The notes beneath the pieces were generated by a model that saw nothing but the letters and a program-made list of their open reading frames with translations, ran no database searches and was not told where the DNA came from. From positions 1 through 64,000 of the forward strand of contig NZ_JARDUB010000005.1 in the NCBI RefSeq assembly GCF_029360665.1: a stretch of DNA of 64,000 nucleotides. Reading direction: 5' to 3'. The position numbers and the translations under genes are program-made. Within the stretch, counting starts at the first letter, position 1. Each line of letters begins with the position of its first letter. This DNA is from Eudoraea chungangensis. Lineage in GTDB: Bacteria; Bacteroidota; Bacteroidia; Flavobacteriales; Flavobacteriaceae. This document shows positions 27,950 through 36,127 of the stretch, in pieces.

Positions 27950-29218
27950 TCAAAGTTCTTTTTCAAACTGTGGAGGGCTGTAATCTATAACCCTTGCGGT
28001 TTCCGGGAGAAATACTTCAAGGGAAATTGTAAAACTTCCATTAGGAATCTTTAACCAATACTCTTTTTGTACCTCTGCAGAGAAGTATAGATCAAAAGTG
28101 TCTTTTTTATCTAACATCTCTTTGGTAAACGTAAGACTCTTTCCTATTTGGTGGTTGTTTGAATCCAGTATGGAGACCGTCATAAATCCATTCTTTCCTA
28201 AAGGTGGGAAGTCTTTTTTATTAAAATGTATTTTACCCTCTCCCTCTGTGGAAGCCCTGTACCAAACGGACTCCTCAGGGGAGTTACTCCACAATTGAAC
28301 AAAAGCTCCTGTAGCTCTTTTTAAATAATCTCCTTTAAATGCATAGGGGTTTCCGTAAAAACCCATAGAACTAGAATAGCCATTTAGAGCCTTCATTTCC
28401 TTTACCGAAGACTTAATAGAAGATAATGCAGAATCAATTCCCTTTTGTACTGCTATTAATTGTTCTGGTTTTAAACGTACAGAATCTATAATTCCTATAG
28501 GCTTAAAACGCTCTAATAATGCCACTTCCTTCTTCGGAATACTATCCATTAAACTATTGACATAAGAGACAAAATTGGGAGAAAAAGCCTTTTCTTCTTT
28601 ATAGGTAGGATATACAGAAGTTTCCAAGGGAGCATAAACTACCTTTACCTCATTCACTATTTCCTCTAGCTTCTTTTGTTCCCAACTATTTTTGTTGAGA
28701 AGCCCCATTAACACAACGGCATAGTTTCCTTCCAGTAAAATACTTTGAATCGACTGATCATTTGGAAGTCCCTGACCCTCCTTATAAAAAACAAACCTAC
28801 CCCCATAGCCAAAATTAGCTCTTGTACCCATATAGAAAATATTATGGGTAAACATGTCTATACATTGATAAGCCACATAAGCATCTCTTATCGTTGGAAC
28901 ATCTATAATTACAGGGCCTTTCGTTATATCTACTAAAATCCCTGCTGTATTAGGTAAAATCCTAACACCCGTCTTATTGGAGGTGGTATCTTTAGATAAG
29001 AAACCACTAATTAAGGTAAATTTATTCTTTACAAGAGTTTCTTTTTCAAGTAGGGAATTAACCAGCTTTATCTGCGCTAAAACTGGATACGAATAGATAA
29101 ACGCTTCGTAAGCGATATCCTGGTATTCTTTGTTAGAAAGTTCTGGTGTCTCGTCTTTCATACAGGAAAGCAGCAAAAATAAACTTGCTAGAAACAAGGA
29201 AAAGTGTTTTAATCTCAT
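27950..29218 (-). CDS. DUF1254/DUF1214 lipoprotein
   Basis: A 422-residue protein with a lipoprotein signal (FLASLFLLLSC, probable lipidated Cys19). The N-terminal half (YEAFIYSYPVLAQ and PTIRDAYVAYQCIDMFTHN) fits DUF1254. The C-terminal half (KDFPPLGKNGFMTVSILDS and KIPNGSFTISLEVFLPE) fits DUF1214. Members of this family are periplasmic or outer-membrane associated and lack a settled biochemical role. It follows the CRP-fused response regulator by 100 bp on the same strand. No regulon palindrome was seen directly upstream. Confidence 0.8.
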   Translation of the reverse strand: MRLKHFSLFLASLFLLLSCMKDETPELSNKEYQDIAYEAFIYSYPVLAQIKLVNSLLEKETLVKNKFTLISGFLSKDTTSNKTGVRILPNTAGILVDITKGPVIIDVPTIRDAYVAYQCIDMFTHNIFYMGTRANFGYGGRFVFYKEGQGLPNDQSIQSILLEGNYAVVLMGLLNKNSWEQKKLEEIVNEVKVVYAPLETSVYPTYKEEKAFSPNFVSYVNSLMDSIPKKEVALLERFKPIGIIDSVRLKPEQLIAVQKGIDSALSSIKSSVKEMKALNGYSSSMGFYGNPYAFKGDYLKRATGAFVQLWSNSPEESVWYRASTEGEGKIHFNKKDFPPLGKNGFMTVSILDSNNHQIGKSLTFTKEMLDKKDTFDLYFSAEVQKEYWLKIPNGSFTISLEVFLPETARVIDYSPPQFEKEL

Positions 29219-29318
29219 AAAATTAAATTAGGAAAATTAGGATAGAACTTTTATGTAGTTATTAGAATTAATTCGGATAATCCCTGTCGAAAATAAATTG
29301 AAATATGTTCTAAGAAAA

Positions 29319-30374
29319 CTAATCTGCTATTTTTTTTAGTTTACTACTGTCCAAAATACCAATTTCCCTGTCGTTAATGGCAATAAGTCCCTCCTTTTTA
29401 AAAGCAGAAAGTGTTCTTATGAGCGTTTCTGTGGCCATTCCAGCTACACTTGCTAAATCGCTTCTAAGCACATGAATATTCCCTTTATCATTAGATTGTA
29501 ACCTGTCGGCAAATTTCAGTAAAGTACTGGCCGTTTTTTGCCGGACCGTGCCATAGGCCAATTGTATTAATTGCCTTTTAATATCCGTGAGATGTTCAGA
29601 AAGATATTCCAGTAATTCTATGGAAAGCTCATGATTTTGCCCTAATATTTTACTATAATCTTCCTGAGGTAAAGTCGTTAAAACGGAAGTTTCAATGGCT
29701 GTGGCAAACTCATCGTAAGGTTGAATACTGGTAAAGTTCGTAAACCCAAAAAAGTCATCGGGCTTATAAATTCCAGTAATTAATTCCTTTCCTTTTTCAT
29801 CTAGCTTATGGGTTTTGATTACTCCAGATTTAACTAAATATATTAGATTGGCATGGTCTCCTTCCCGATAAATAGTTTCTCCAAACTTATATTTCTTCTC
29901 CAATCCATGATCATCGATATAATTTTTAAACGCATTAATATTCTTAATCTCTTCGCTTATTTTTTCGCTACTAGAAACCAAATCCTCAGGGCCTTTTAGT
30001 ATCTCTGCCTTAGCCAACCTACTATTAATAGCTCCAAGTAGTTCCCATTCTTGAAAAGGCTTTGACAAATAATCGTCGGCACCTAAGGACATTCCTTTGC
30101 GAACATCTATTCTTTCTGCTTTGGCACTTAAAAAAATAAAGGGAATTCCTCTAGTTTCTGGCTTTGTTAACAAACATTCCAGTACGGCATATCCATCCAG
30201 TTTAGGCATCATTATGTCGCATAAAACAATATCTGGCATAGTGTTTTGAATTAACTTCAGACCTTTTTCCCCATCAGAAGCAGTAAAAACTTCAAAACCA
30301 TTAAGTTCTAATAGTTCCGCAACACTTTCCCTAAGTGTTTTATCATCTTCTACCAACACAATTTGCCTTTTCAT
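29319..30374 (-). CDS. Response regulator fused to CRP/FNR-type transcription factor
   Basis: A 351-residue protein: receiver domain about 3-120 (acidic cluster VEDD at 8-11, phospho-acceptor Asp53 in LCDIMMPKLDG, switch Lys in LSKPFQ); linker; cyclic-nucleotide-binding-like beta-barrel about 150-260 (FGETIYREGDHANLIYLVKSGV); Crp-type HTH about 275-345. Its recognition helix ATETLIRTLSAFKKEG keeps the Glu and Arg that contact the GA step in FNR-family proteins. There is no cysteine cluster for an FNR iron-sulfur centre, so phosphorylation is the likely input. It lies 21 bp behind its probable kinase, and is the best candidate to bind the seven ATGAY-N4-RTCAT palindromes nearby. Confidence 0.9.
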   Translation of the reverse strand: MKRQIVLVEDDKTLRESVAELLELNGFEVFTASDGEKGLKLIQNTMPDIVLCDIMMPKLDGYAVLECLLTKPETRGIPFIFLSAKAERIDVRKGMSLGADDYLSKPFQEWELLGAINSRLAKAEILKGPEDLVSSSEKISEEIKNINAFKNYIDDHGLEKKYKFGETIYREGDHANLIYLVKSGVIKTHKLDEKGKELITGIYKPDDFFGFTNFTSIQPYDEFATAIETSVLTTLPQEDYSKILGQNHELSIELLEYLSEHLTDIKRQLIQLAYGTVRQKTASTLLKFADRLQSNDKGNIHVLRSDLASVAGMATETLIRTLSAFKKEGLIAINDREIGILDSSKLKKIAD

Positions 30375-30395
30375 AATCTTTAAGTTTAGAATGGA

Positions 30396-32294
30396 TTAAA
30401 CGCTTACAATTTCTCTTTGTGAAATTGGAAGTTCTACTGTAAACTCGGTTCCTTTATTCTCTACACTTTTGAAACTTATATTCCCCCCAAGCTTGGTTAC
30501 ATGAGAATGAACAATGTTTAGACCAATACCCGTACCCTGAGTTAATAAGACATTATCCGCTCTGAAATATCTGTCAAAAATATGTTTTTGATCTTTCTCT
30601 GGAATCCCCAAACCACTATCAATAACACGCATCTGCATAGTTTTTTCCTGAATAGTAATTTTTAATATTATGTTGGTGTTCTCGGGAGAATATTTAATTG
30701 CATTGTGAATTAAATTCGTGAGGATTAGACTTACGATACGTTCGTCTTGGTAAATACTGACATCCTCAATATGCATCGGATACTTTATATTTTGCCCCGT
30801 TTTTAAAAACATATTCGCATTGTATAATACTTCATTGACCACTTTACTTAGGGAAAACCTGGTACAGTTATAAAACTGTTTTCCTTTCTCAATACGTTCT
30901 ATAGACAGAAAGTCATTTAAAATATCCGTTAAGCGTTGTACTCCAGCACTTATGGTTTTTAAATGTTTCTCTCGTTTCTCTTGCTGTTCCTTCTCAGTGT
31001 ACTTACTCACTAAAGTTGCAGAGGTTAAGATAGTACTTAAAGGCGTTTTAAACTCGTGAGACACCATTGAAAGAAACTTCGTTTTTAATTCACTTAGTTC
31101 CTTCTCCTTTTCTAAAGAACTTTTCAATTCCTTAGTTCTATCTTTAACCTTCCTTTCTAACTCCTCTGTATAATTCTTTCTTTCCGAAATATCTAATACC
31201 ATCGCCACTACCACCTTCGTGCTATGCAAAGAGGACGTCTGAAGATGTACTTCTACAGGATATATACTGCCATTCTTTCTTTGTATTCTGGTTTCAAAGA
31301 CTAATTTCCTTTGCGAACTATCCAATATAAGATCTAGTTTATCTCTTAGCTGCTTTTCAAAACCATTAACAAACAAGTCTGTTATTTTCAATTTTTTAAG
31401 CATTTTAAGGCTATATCCGGTGTTCTTAATCGCACCGTAATTGGCATGCGTAAAACAGAGGCTGTTGGCATCAAAAACAAAAATTTCATTTAATGAATCC
31501 TCAAATATTTTCAAAAAATGTCGTATTTCCTCTTCTGCCTTTTTTTTATGAGAAATATCGTTGTGAACCCCAACATAATGGGTAATTTCTCCTTTTTTAT
31601 TCTTTATGGGATTGATAGACACCTCGTTCCAAAATGCCGTCCCGTCCTTCTTGACATTCTTTACCTGTACACGACATTTTTTCCCTAGAGCCATTGCTTT
31701 TAACATCACTCTAAATCCTTTGTCATGGGTCTTATTCTTTTGAAGAAAAGTACAATTTCGATCTAATATTTCGCTTTCATTATAGCCGGTTAAATTTATA
31801 AACGCCTTATTTACATAGACAATCGGGTGTCCTTTTTTTGAAGCATCCGTTATAGTAATACCATTTAAAGTTGCGTCTAAGGCGTCCTCTTTTAAATGTA
31901 GATTTTGTATTATTTCTTCCGTTTCGGATTTATCCTGTATCAATGCCAAAACATAGTTTTTTCCATACACCTGAAATGGATGAAAAGTTAATTCTAATGG
32001 AAACGTATCACCGGCTTTTCTTTTACCAAGGGTACAATTAGCCTTGAGCTCCCCATCTTCTCTTTTATTGCAAAGGAAATGTTTAACATGAGATTTATGT
32101 GCTTCCGTAAAATGATCGGGAATGAGAAGAGATAAAGACTTCTGCATTAACTCCTTCTTTATATAACCAAATAGTGCAGCCGCTTTCCCGTTAATGGAAA
32201 CTATTCGCTGCTGCTCATCAACCACCAGGATACCTTCTGTAACGGCTTCTGAAAGCAAGTGAAATATATTAGTATTTTTTTCAAAAACATGCAT
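30396..32294 (-). CDS. Multi-PAS histidine kinase with LOV-like domain
   Basis: A 632-residue soluble kinase with no membrane segment. PAS1 about 10-125; PAS2 about 133-250; PAS3 about 257-375; HisKA with MVSHEFKTPLSTIL; HATPase with NLIHNAIKYSPENTN, DSGLGIPEKD and GTGIGLNIV. PAS2 looks like a LOV domain: RNCTFLQ with the adduct Cys at 181, KNVKKDGTAFWNE and YVGVHNDIS. Two flavin contacts differ from classical LOV: Arg after the Cys is Thr, and the Gln of GVQND is His. Light or redox sensing is therefore possible but unproven. It presumably phosphorylates the downstream CRP-fused regulator. Confidence 0.88.
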   Translation of the reverse strand: MHVFEKNTNIFHLLSEAVTEGILVVDEQQRIVSINGKAAALFGYIKKELMQKSLSLLIPDHFTEAHKSHVKHFLCNKREDGELKANCTLGKRKAGDTFPLELTFHPFQVYGKNYVLALIQDKSETEEIIQNLHLKEDALDATLNGITITDASKKGHPIVYVNKAFINLTGYNESEILDRNCTFLQKNKTHDKGFRVMLKAMALGKKCRVQVKNVKKDGTAFWNEVSINPIKNKKGEITHYVGVHNDISHKKKAEEEIRHFLKIFEDSLNEIFVFDANSLCFTHANYGAIKNTGYSLKMLKKLKITDLFVNGFEKQLRDKLDLILDSSQRKLVFETRIQRKNGSIYPVEVHLQTSSLHSTKVVVAMVLDISERKNYTEELERKVKDRTKELKSSLEKEKELSELKTKFLSMVSHEFKTPLSTILTSATLVSKYTEKEQQEKREKHLKTISAGVQRLTDILNDFLSIERIEKGKQFYNCTRFSLSKVVNEVLYNANMFLKTGQNIKYPMHIEDVSIYQDERIVSLILTNLIHNAIKYSPENTNIILKITIQEKTMQMRVIDSGLGIPEKDQKHIFDRYFRADNVLLTQGTGIGLNIVHSHVTKLGGNISFKSVENKGTEFTVELPISQREIVSV

Positions 32295-32333
32295 ACAAAT
32301 GGTTTTCGACTAACTAATCTTATACAACTAATA

Positions 32334-33170
32334 CTAGATCCTAAAAGTAATAATTGGCCTATCTGCATGGTTGGCCATTGCCTCACTTATGCTGCCTTTA
32401 AAAAAATGGGCAATACCATTGCGACCATGAGTAGTTATTGCAATAAGATCTGCGTTCTGTTGTTCGGCATATGAAAAAACACCACCTTCTATGGTATAGT
32501 CAGAAACTGTTACTAGCTGCTGTTTAGAAGGATGCTGATTGTGATAGGCTACTTTTAGGAATAAATCCCTTTTCTCCAGGATCTCCTCAGTGCTTTTAAA
32601 ATCGTCGTTTGGTAAGTTTACATATACCAAATGTACCTCGGCCTGCCACTTTTTAAATAATGCCATGGCATTTTGATATGCTTTTAGACTTTCCAGTTCA
32701 AAATCACATGCAAAGACTATCAAAGAAGGATGATAGGCGCTGCGTTGCTTCTTAATGACTAGTACAGGGACTTCAGACGTCCTTACAACCTTTTCCGTAT
32801 TTGAGCCTACAAAAAACTCTCCAATACCACTTTTACCATGTGACCCCATTACAATTAAATCTACCCCTTCTTCTTTAGCTAATTCATTGATTTCACTAAA
32901 AATTTTGTAATTCTGTACCAGCTCTGTAAATCGAATTCCTTGAAGATAGGGCTTGTCTAAAAGTTTGGTAAACCGTTGCTTCGCCAACTTCATATAGTAA
33001 TGAGCTTCTGCTGCTTCTTCTGAAGGACTTTTGGTTAAGTAAGCCTCTGAAAGGCCCATCATATGTAGCACCAGTATATCTGCCTTATATGTTTTCGCAA
33101 ACTGTGCAGCCACTTCTAAGGCATAGTCAGAGTATTCTGAGAAATCAACTGGCACTAAAATCTTTCTCAT
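32334..33170 (-). CDS. Tandem universal stress protein
   Basis: A 278-residue two-domain UspA protein (ILVPVDFSEYSDYALEVAAQ). The first domain has an intact ATP motif, GSHGKSGIGEFFVGSNT. The second has a near-complete one, TTHGRNGIAHFFKGS, unusual among the Usp proteins here, whose second halves lack it. It sits 19 bp after the ribosome hibernation factor gene and 39 bp before the histidine kinase, apparently in one operon. Confidence 0.9.
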   Translation of the reverse strand: MRKILVPVDFSEYSDYALEVAAQFAKTYKADILVLHMMGLSEAYLTKSPSEEAAEAHYYMKLAKQRFTKLLDKPYLQGIRFTELVQNYKIFSEINELAKEEGVDLIVMGSHGKSGIGEFFVGSNTEKVVRTSEVPVLVIKKQRSAYHPSLIVFACDFELESLKAYQNAMALFKKWQAEVHLVYVNLPNDDFKSTEEILEKRDLFLKVAYHNQHPSKQQLVTVSDYTIEGGVFSYAEQQNADLIAITTHGRNGIAHFFKGSISEAMANHADRPIITFRI

Positions 33171-33189
33171 TTCTGTTAAATTTATTTGG

Positions 33190-33489
33190 CTAATGTTTCT
33201 TGAGCATGTCTTTGCGTTTAGCCAATTGGTTTTCTAATTCCTTTACTACAGTTGCGGCCGCCTTTTCAAAATTATCTTGGTTAGATTTAGCAAAAAGTCT
33301 GGGGCCCGGAGCACTCAGCTGAATTTCACATATTTTCCCCATTCCTGAAGGGTCATTTTCTAGTTTAAAAAAGACATCCGCCTTAATAAGCCAATCGTAC
33401 TTTTTTTCTAGCTTTTGTAGTTTAGCAATAACAATATCACTCATTGAATCACTAGTTGGCATTTGAACATACTGTATATTAATCGTCAT
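33190..33489 (-). CDS. hpf: Ribosome hibernation promoting factor, short form
   Basis: A 99-residue HPF/RaiA-family protein (INIQYVQMPTSDSMSDIV; KADVFFKLENDPSGMGKICEI; AATVVKELENQLAKRKDMLK). These proteins bind the 30S A/P sites and help keep ribosomes inactive in stationary phase. The short length lacks the dimerising C-terminal domain of long HPF. First gene of a probable operon with a Usp protein, the kinase and the CRP-fused regulator. A CRP-type palindrome precedes it by 55 bp. Confidence 0.88.
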   Translation of the reverse strand: MTINIQYVQMPTSDSMSDIVIAKLQKLEKKYDWLIKADVFFKLENDPSGMGKICEIQLSAPGPRLFAKSNQDNFEKAAATVVKELENQLAKRKDMLKKH

Positions 33490-33513
33490 AGTTATTTATA
33501 ATTAAGTTTAGAA

Positions 33514-33557
33514 TAAAATTCGCCATTTACGGAAGTCTAAACTATGACATTTATCAT
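33514..33557 (-). promoter_or_regulatory. CRP/FNR-type promoter of the hpf-usp-kinase-regulator operon
   Basis: Palindrome ATGACATTTATCAT at 33544-33557. On the minus strand the TTTA of a weak -7 box (GAATTTTA, 33514-33521) begins exactly 33.5 bp from the palindrome centre. Because the operon ends with the CRP-fused regulator, this implies positive autoregulation. Confidence 0.7.
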
Positions 33558-33607
33558 TTTAATAAATTCCCCTGGAAACAGAAATAAAAAAGAATAAGTT
33601 AAAGGAC

Positions 33608-34045
33608 TTAGTATTTACTAGGTTGACCCTCCTTTAGTAACACTAGCAGAACTCCGAGTATAATTACATTTTTAATAATATACTGCCCCAAAAGTGTTAA
33701 TCCAAATGGAGTTTGACTAAAGAGTAATTCGGGAAAGAAAAGGAAAGGAGAAAAGGTAAACAGGATATGGACCAGAGCCATACGAAGGGCGGCCTTCCTA
33801 TAAATGTTTGCAATTAAAAGTATCCCTATAAGGGTTTCCCAAATTGCCAAAAGAATTATAGAATACGTTGAAGGTAGAATTCCAAATATTAACCGCTCTA
33901 TAGTACTCTTGGCTAATTCTTCGGCAGGACTTACTCCACTAAAGAATTTTAAAGCCCCAAACCATAAGTAGACGATACCAATACTAACAGGAAGATAATT
34001 TATATTTTTCCTTTTGTTCCAATATTCAATAACCAATTCTCTCAT
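33608..34045 (-). CDS. DoxX-like integral membrane protein
   Basis: A 145-residue protein with four predicted membrane helices (about 18-36, 50-75, 83-102 and 110-136). The first helix YLPVSIGIVYLWFGALKFF and the following FFSGVSP region resemble the DoxX/DoxD and YkgB group. Function in this family is poorly defined and often tied to redox or thiol stress. It is monocistronic, with a CRP-type site 41 bp upstream. Confidence 0.7.
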   Translation of the reverse strand: MRELVIEYWNKRKNINYLPVSIGIVYLWFGALKFFSGVSPAEELAKSTIERLIFGILPSTYSIILLAIWETLIGILLIANIYRKAALRMALVHILFTFSPFLFFPELLFSQTPFGLTLLGQYIIKNVIILGVLLVLLKEGQPSKY

Positions 34046-34056
34046 AATAAAAATGC

Positions 34057-34099
34057 CAAAATAGATATGATATCATAGGTAAAAGCTGATAAATATCAT
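34057..34099 (-). promoter_or_regulatory. CRP/FNR-type promoter for the DoxX-like gene
   Basis: CTGATAAATATCAT at 34086-34099 is palindromic except its first base. On the minus strand TATTTTG ends at 34057, with TTTG starting 32.5 bp from the palindrome centre. A second, tighter palindrome ATGATATCAT (34067-34076) lies between, of unknown meaning. Confidence 0.6.
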
Positions 34100-34183
34100 A
34101 CTTTCTAAACATTACTGAAATTCTTTTGCTATGGATTATTTAGTAAAAACTTGGCTGCCGCAAGAAAAGGATATTTTCGTTAA

Positions 34184-34227
34184 ATGATTTTTATCATAAA
34201 TCAGAATTTTTATTATCAATAGTTTTG
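34184..34227 (+). promoter_or_regulatory. CRP/FNR-type promoter for the LytTR-ABC unit
   Basis: Perfect palindrome ATGATTTTTATCAT at 34184-34197. A full TAnnTTTG box, TAGTTTTG, lies at 34220-34227, 33.5 bp from the palindrome centre to its first TTT base. The leader to the ATG at 34282 would be about 50 nt. Confidence 0.75.
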
Positions 34228-34281
34228 AACTAGGTTGCTCTTGTTGAGCTATACCCATTGTTACTAATTTAAGCTTAGCAG

Positions 34282-34980
34282 ATGAATTTACTATTGAAAG
34301 TTTTAGTAGTTGAAAAGGCAGCAGAGGAATTAAATTCGGTTAGTTCCCTAGTTCTAAACCATAAAAATTTAGTTTTAACAGCTGGTGTAGCCAGGCCGAG
34401 TAGTTTAAATAAATTTTTAACCCGACAAAAAATTGATGTCGTAATTATAGATATAGAACATCCTTTACTGCATGAATTAATAAATTCCGATTCCCTATTA
34501 AAAGGTATATCACTAATTCTAACCTCCGCAGATACGAATAATGCTTTACTTGCATTCGACTTTGGTGCTACCGACTTTTTGGTAAAACCCCTAAGCAGAG
34601 AAAGGTTTAACAAAGCCATCCGTAAGGTAATTAAACTCCAGTCGAGGGAGCAAAATTCCTACAGCTCTACGGTCAAAATATGTGTTAGAAGTGAGATGAA
34701 GGACAGGTTAATCGCGGTAGATAATATTTTGTGGATTGAAGCCTTGGGCGACTATGTAAAAATAGTTACTACAACTGAAAAAATAATTGTTCTAACAACT
34801 ATGAAATCTATTGGCCTTCTTCTTCCATCTGAACAATTTCTTAGAACACACAGGTCTTATATCGTTAATCTTAAAAAAGTTAAGAACATCGGTGTATCGA
34901 ATCTAGATATCGGAAGAAAAGAAATACCTTTAAGTAGAAATCAAAAGAAACTCCAAGAACTCTTGGCTATAGAAATATAG
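34282..34980 (+). CDS. LytTR-family response regulator with degenerate receiver
   Basis: A 232-residue protein: receiver-like domain about 5-118 and LytTR DNA-binding domain about 130-230 (ILWIEALGDYVKIVTTTEKI; FLRTHRSYIVNLKKVKNI). The receiver keeps the central Asp57 (VVIIDIEHP), a Thr-containing LTSAD strand and the Lys of LVKPLS, but the acidic pair near the N-terminus is reduced to VVEKAAEEL, so phosphorylation may be weak or absent. No kinase adjoins it. It precedes three ABC-export genes by 43 bp and is probably co-transcribed with them. Confidence 0.85.
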   Translation: MNLLLKVLVVEKAAEELNSVSSLVLNHKNLVLTAGVARPSSLNKFLTRQKIDVVIIDIEHPLLHELINSDSLLKGISLILTSADTNNALLAFDFGATDFLVKPLSRERFNKAIRKVIKLQSREQNSYSSTVKICVRSEMKDRLIAVDNILWIEALGDYVKIVTTTEKIIVLTTMKSIGLLLPSEQFLRTHRSYIVNLKKVKNIGVSNLDIGRKEIPLSRNQKKLQELLAIEI

Positions 34981-35023
34981 ATAATTTAAGTACATTTATA
35001 AGAATTGATGAATTGAACATTCC

Positions 35024-36127
35024 ATGAAAAAATGGTTTATACTACTTAGAAATTACTTGCCTTTTTACTGTCTTTTACTTGTGTTTTCCTGCAAAAACAA
35101 TGTCGATAAAATTCTGCCCTCGGAAGAAAAGCTTATAGAATCTGTTTACTCCTCGGTGATTGTTCAACCAGATAGCCTATATCAGGTATATGCCGCAGTA
35201 GGCGGAATTTTAGAAACCAATTTAGTAGAAGAAGGTGATCTTGTAACCAAGGGAACACCCATTGCCCAAATTATTAATAATACTCCCAAACTGAATACAG
35301 AAAATGCCAAACTTAGTTTGCATCTGGCAAGAGAAAATTACCAGGGTAGTAATACTCTTTTGAGGGCTCTGAGAGATGAAATAAGTGCCGCACAATTACA
35401 ATACAAGAATGACTCCATAAATTATACCCGGCAAAAGAACCTTTGGGATCAAAATATTGGTTCTAAAATAGAATTTGATAATAAAAAGCTTGCCTTTGAA
35501 CTTTCAAAGAATAAATTGACATTACTTAAAAGCAACTATGATCGGACAGAGACCGAGCTCGATACCCGATTAAGACAAGCTGAAAATAACTATCAAAGTG
35601 CTCTGATTACCACGGACGACTTTTCTGTAGAAAGCGTCATTAACGGAAAGGTCTATGCCCTGTTAAAAAACCCCGGAGAAATAGTCAATACCTCAGGACC
35701 AATAGCTATTATTGGCAGTACCGAAGATTTTATAATTGAAATGCAGGTAGACGAAGTGGATATCGTAAAGCTTAGGCTGGGTCAGAAAGTAATAATTACA
35801 TTAGACGCCTATGGCACAGAGACATTTAGCGCGACATTAAATAAAATTTATCCCCAAAAGGATGAGCGTTCCCAGACATTCAAGGTTGAAGCTTTATTTG
35901 ACACACTCCCCTCAGTTCTATATCCTGGCTTGGCTGGAGAAGGCAATATTGTAATTGCTGAAAAAGAAGGAGTGCTTACCATTCCCAAATCGTATCTGAT
36001 TGGATCAAATAAGGTAAAAACAGTAGAGGGCATAATACCAATCGTACTAGGATCAGAGAACTTAGATAAGGTTGAGGTATTAAAAGGCTTAAATGCAGAC
36101 ACATATATATATAAACCCACCGAATGA
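35024..36127 (+). CDS. Membrane-fusion lipoprotein of ABC efflux system (HlyD/RND-adaptor type)
   Basis: A 367-residue protein with a lipobox (LLLVFSCKNN). The lipoyl-like half VYAAVGGILETNLVEEGDLV, a long coiled-coil hairpin about residues 85-190, and a beta-barrel with KLRLGQKVIITLDAYG match periplasmic adaptor proteins. It bridges an inner-membrane transporter to an outer-membrane channel; no TolC-like gene is in the window. Its stop overlaps the start of the permease gene (ATGA). Confidence 0.85.
   Translation: MKKWFILLRNYLPFYCLLLVFSCKNNVDKILPSEEKLIESVYSSVIVQPDSLYQVYAAVGGILETNLVEEGDLVTKGTPIAQIINNTPKLNTENAKLSLHLARENYQGSNTLLRALRDEISAAQLQYKNDSINYTRQKNLWDQNIGSKIEFDNKKLAFELSKNKLTLLKSNYDRTETELDTRLRQAENNYQSALITTDDFSVESVINGKVYALLKNPGEIVNTSGPIAIIGSTEDFIIEMQVDEVDIVKLRLGQKVIITLDAYGTETFSATLNKIYPQKDERSQTFKVEALFDTLPSVLYPGLAGEGNIVIAEKEGVLTIPKSYLIGSNKVKTVEGIIPIVLGSENLDKVEVLKGLNADTYIYKPTE

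Noticed and set aside
34067-34076. Palindrome ATGATATCAT between the regulon site and start of the DoxX-like gene
   Set aside because: Its half-sites resemble the regulon motif but with no 4-bp spacer, so it does not fit the same binding mode. It may be chance in AT-rich DNA.
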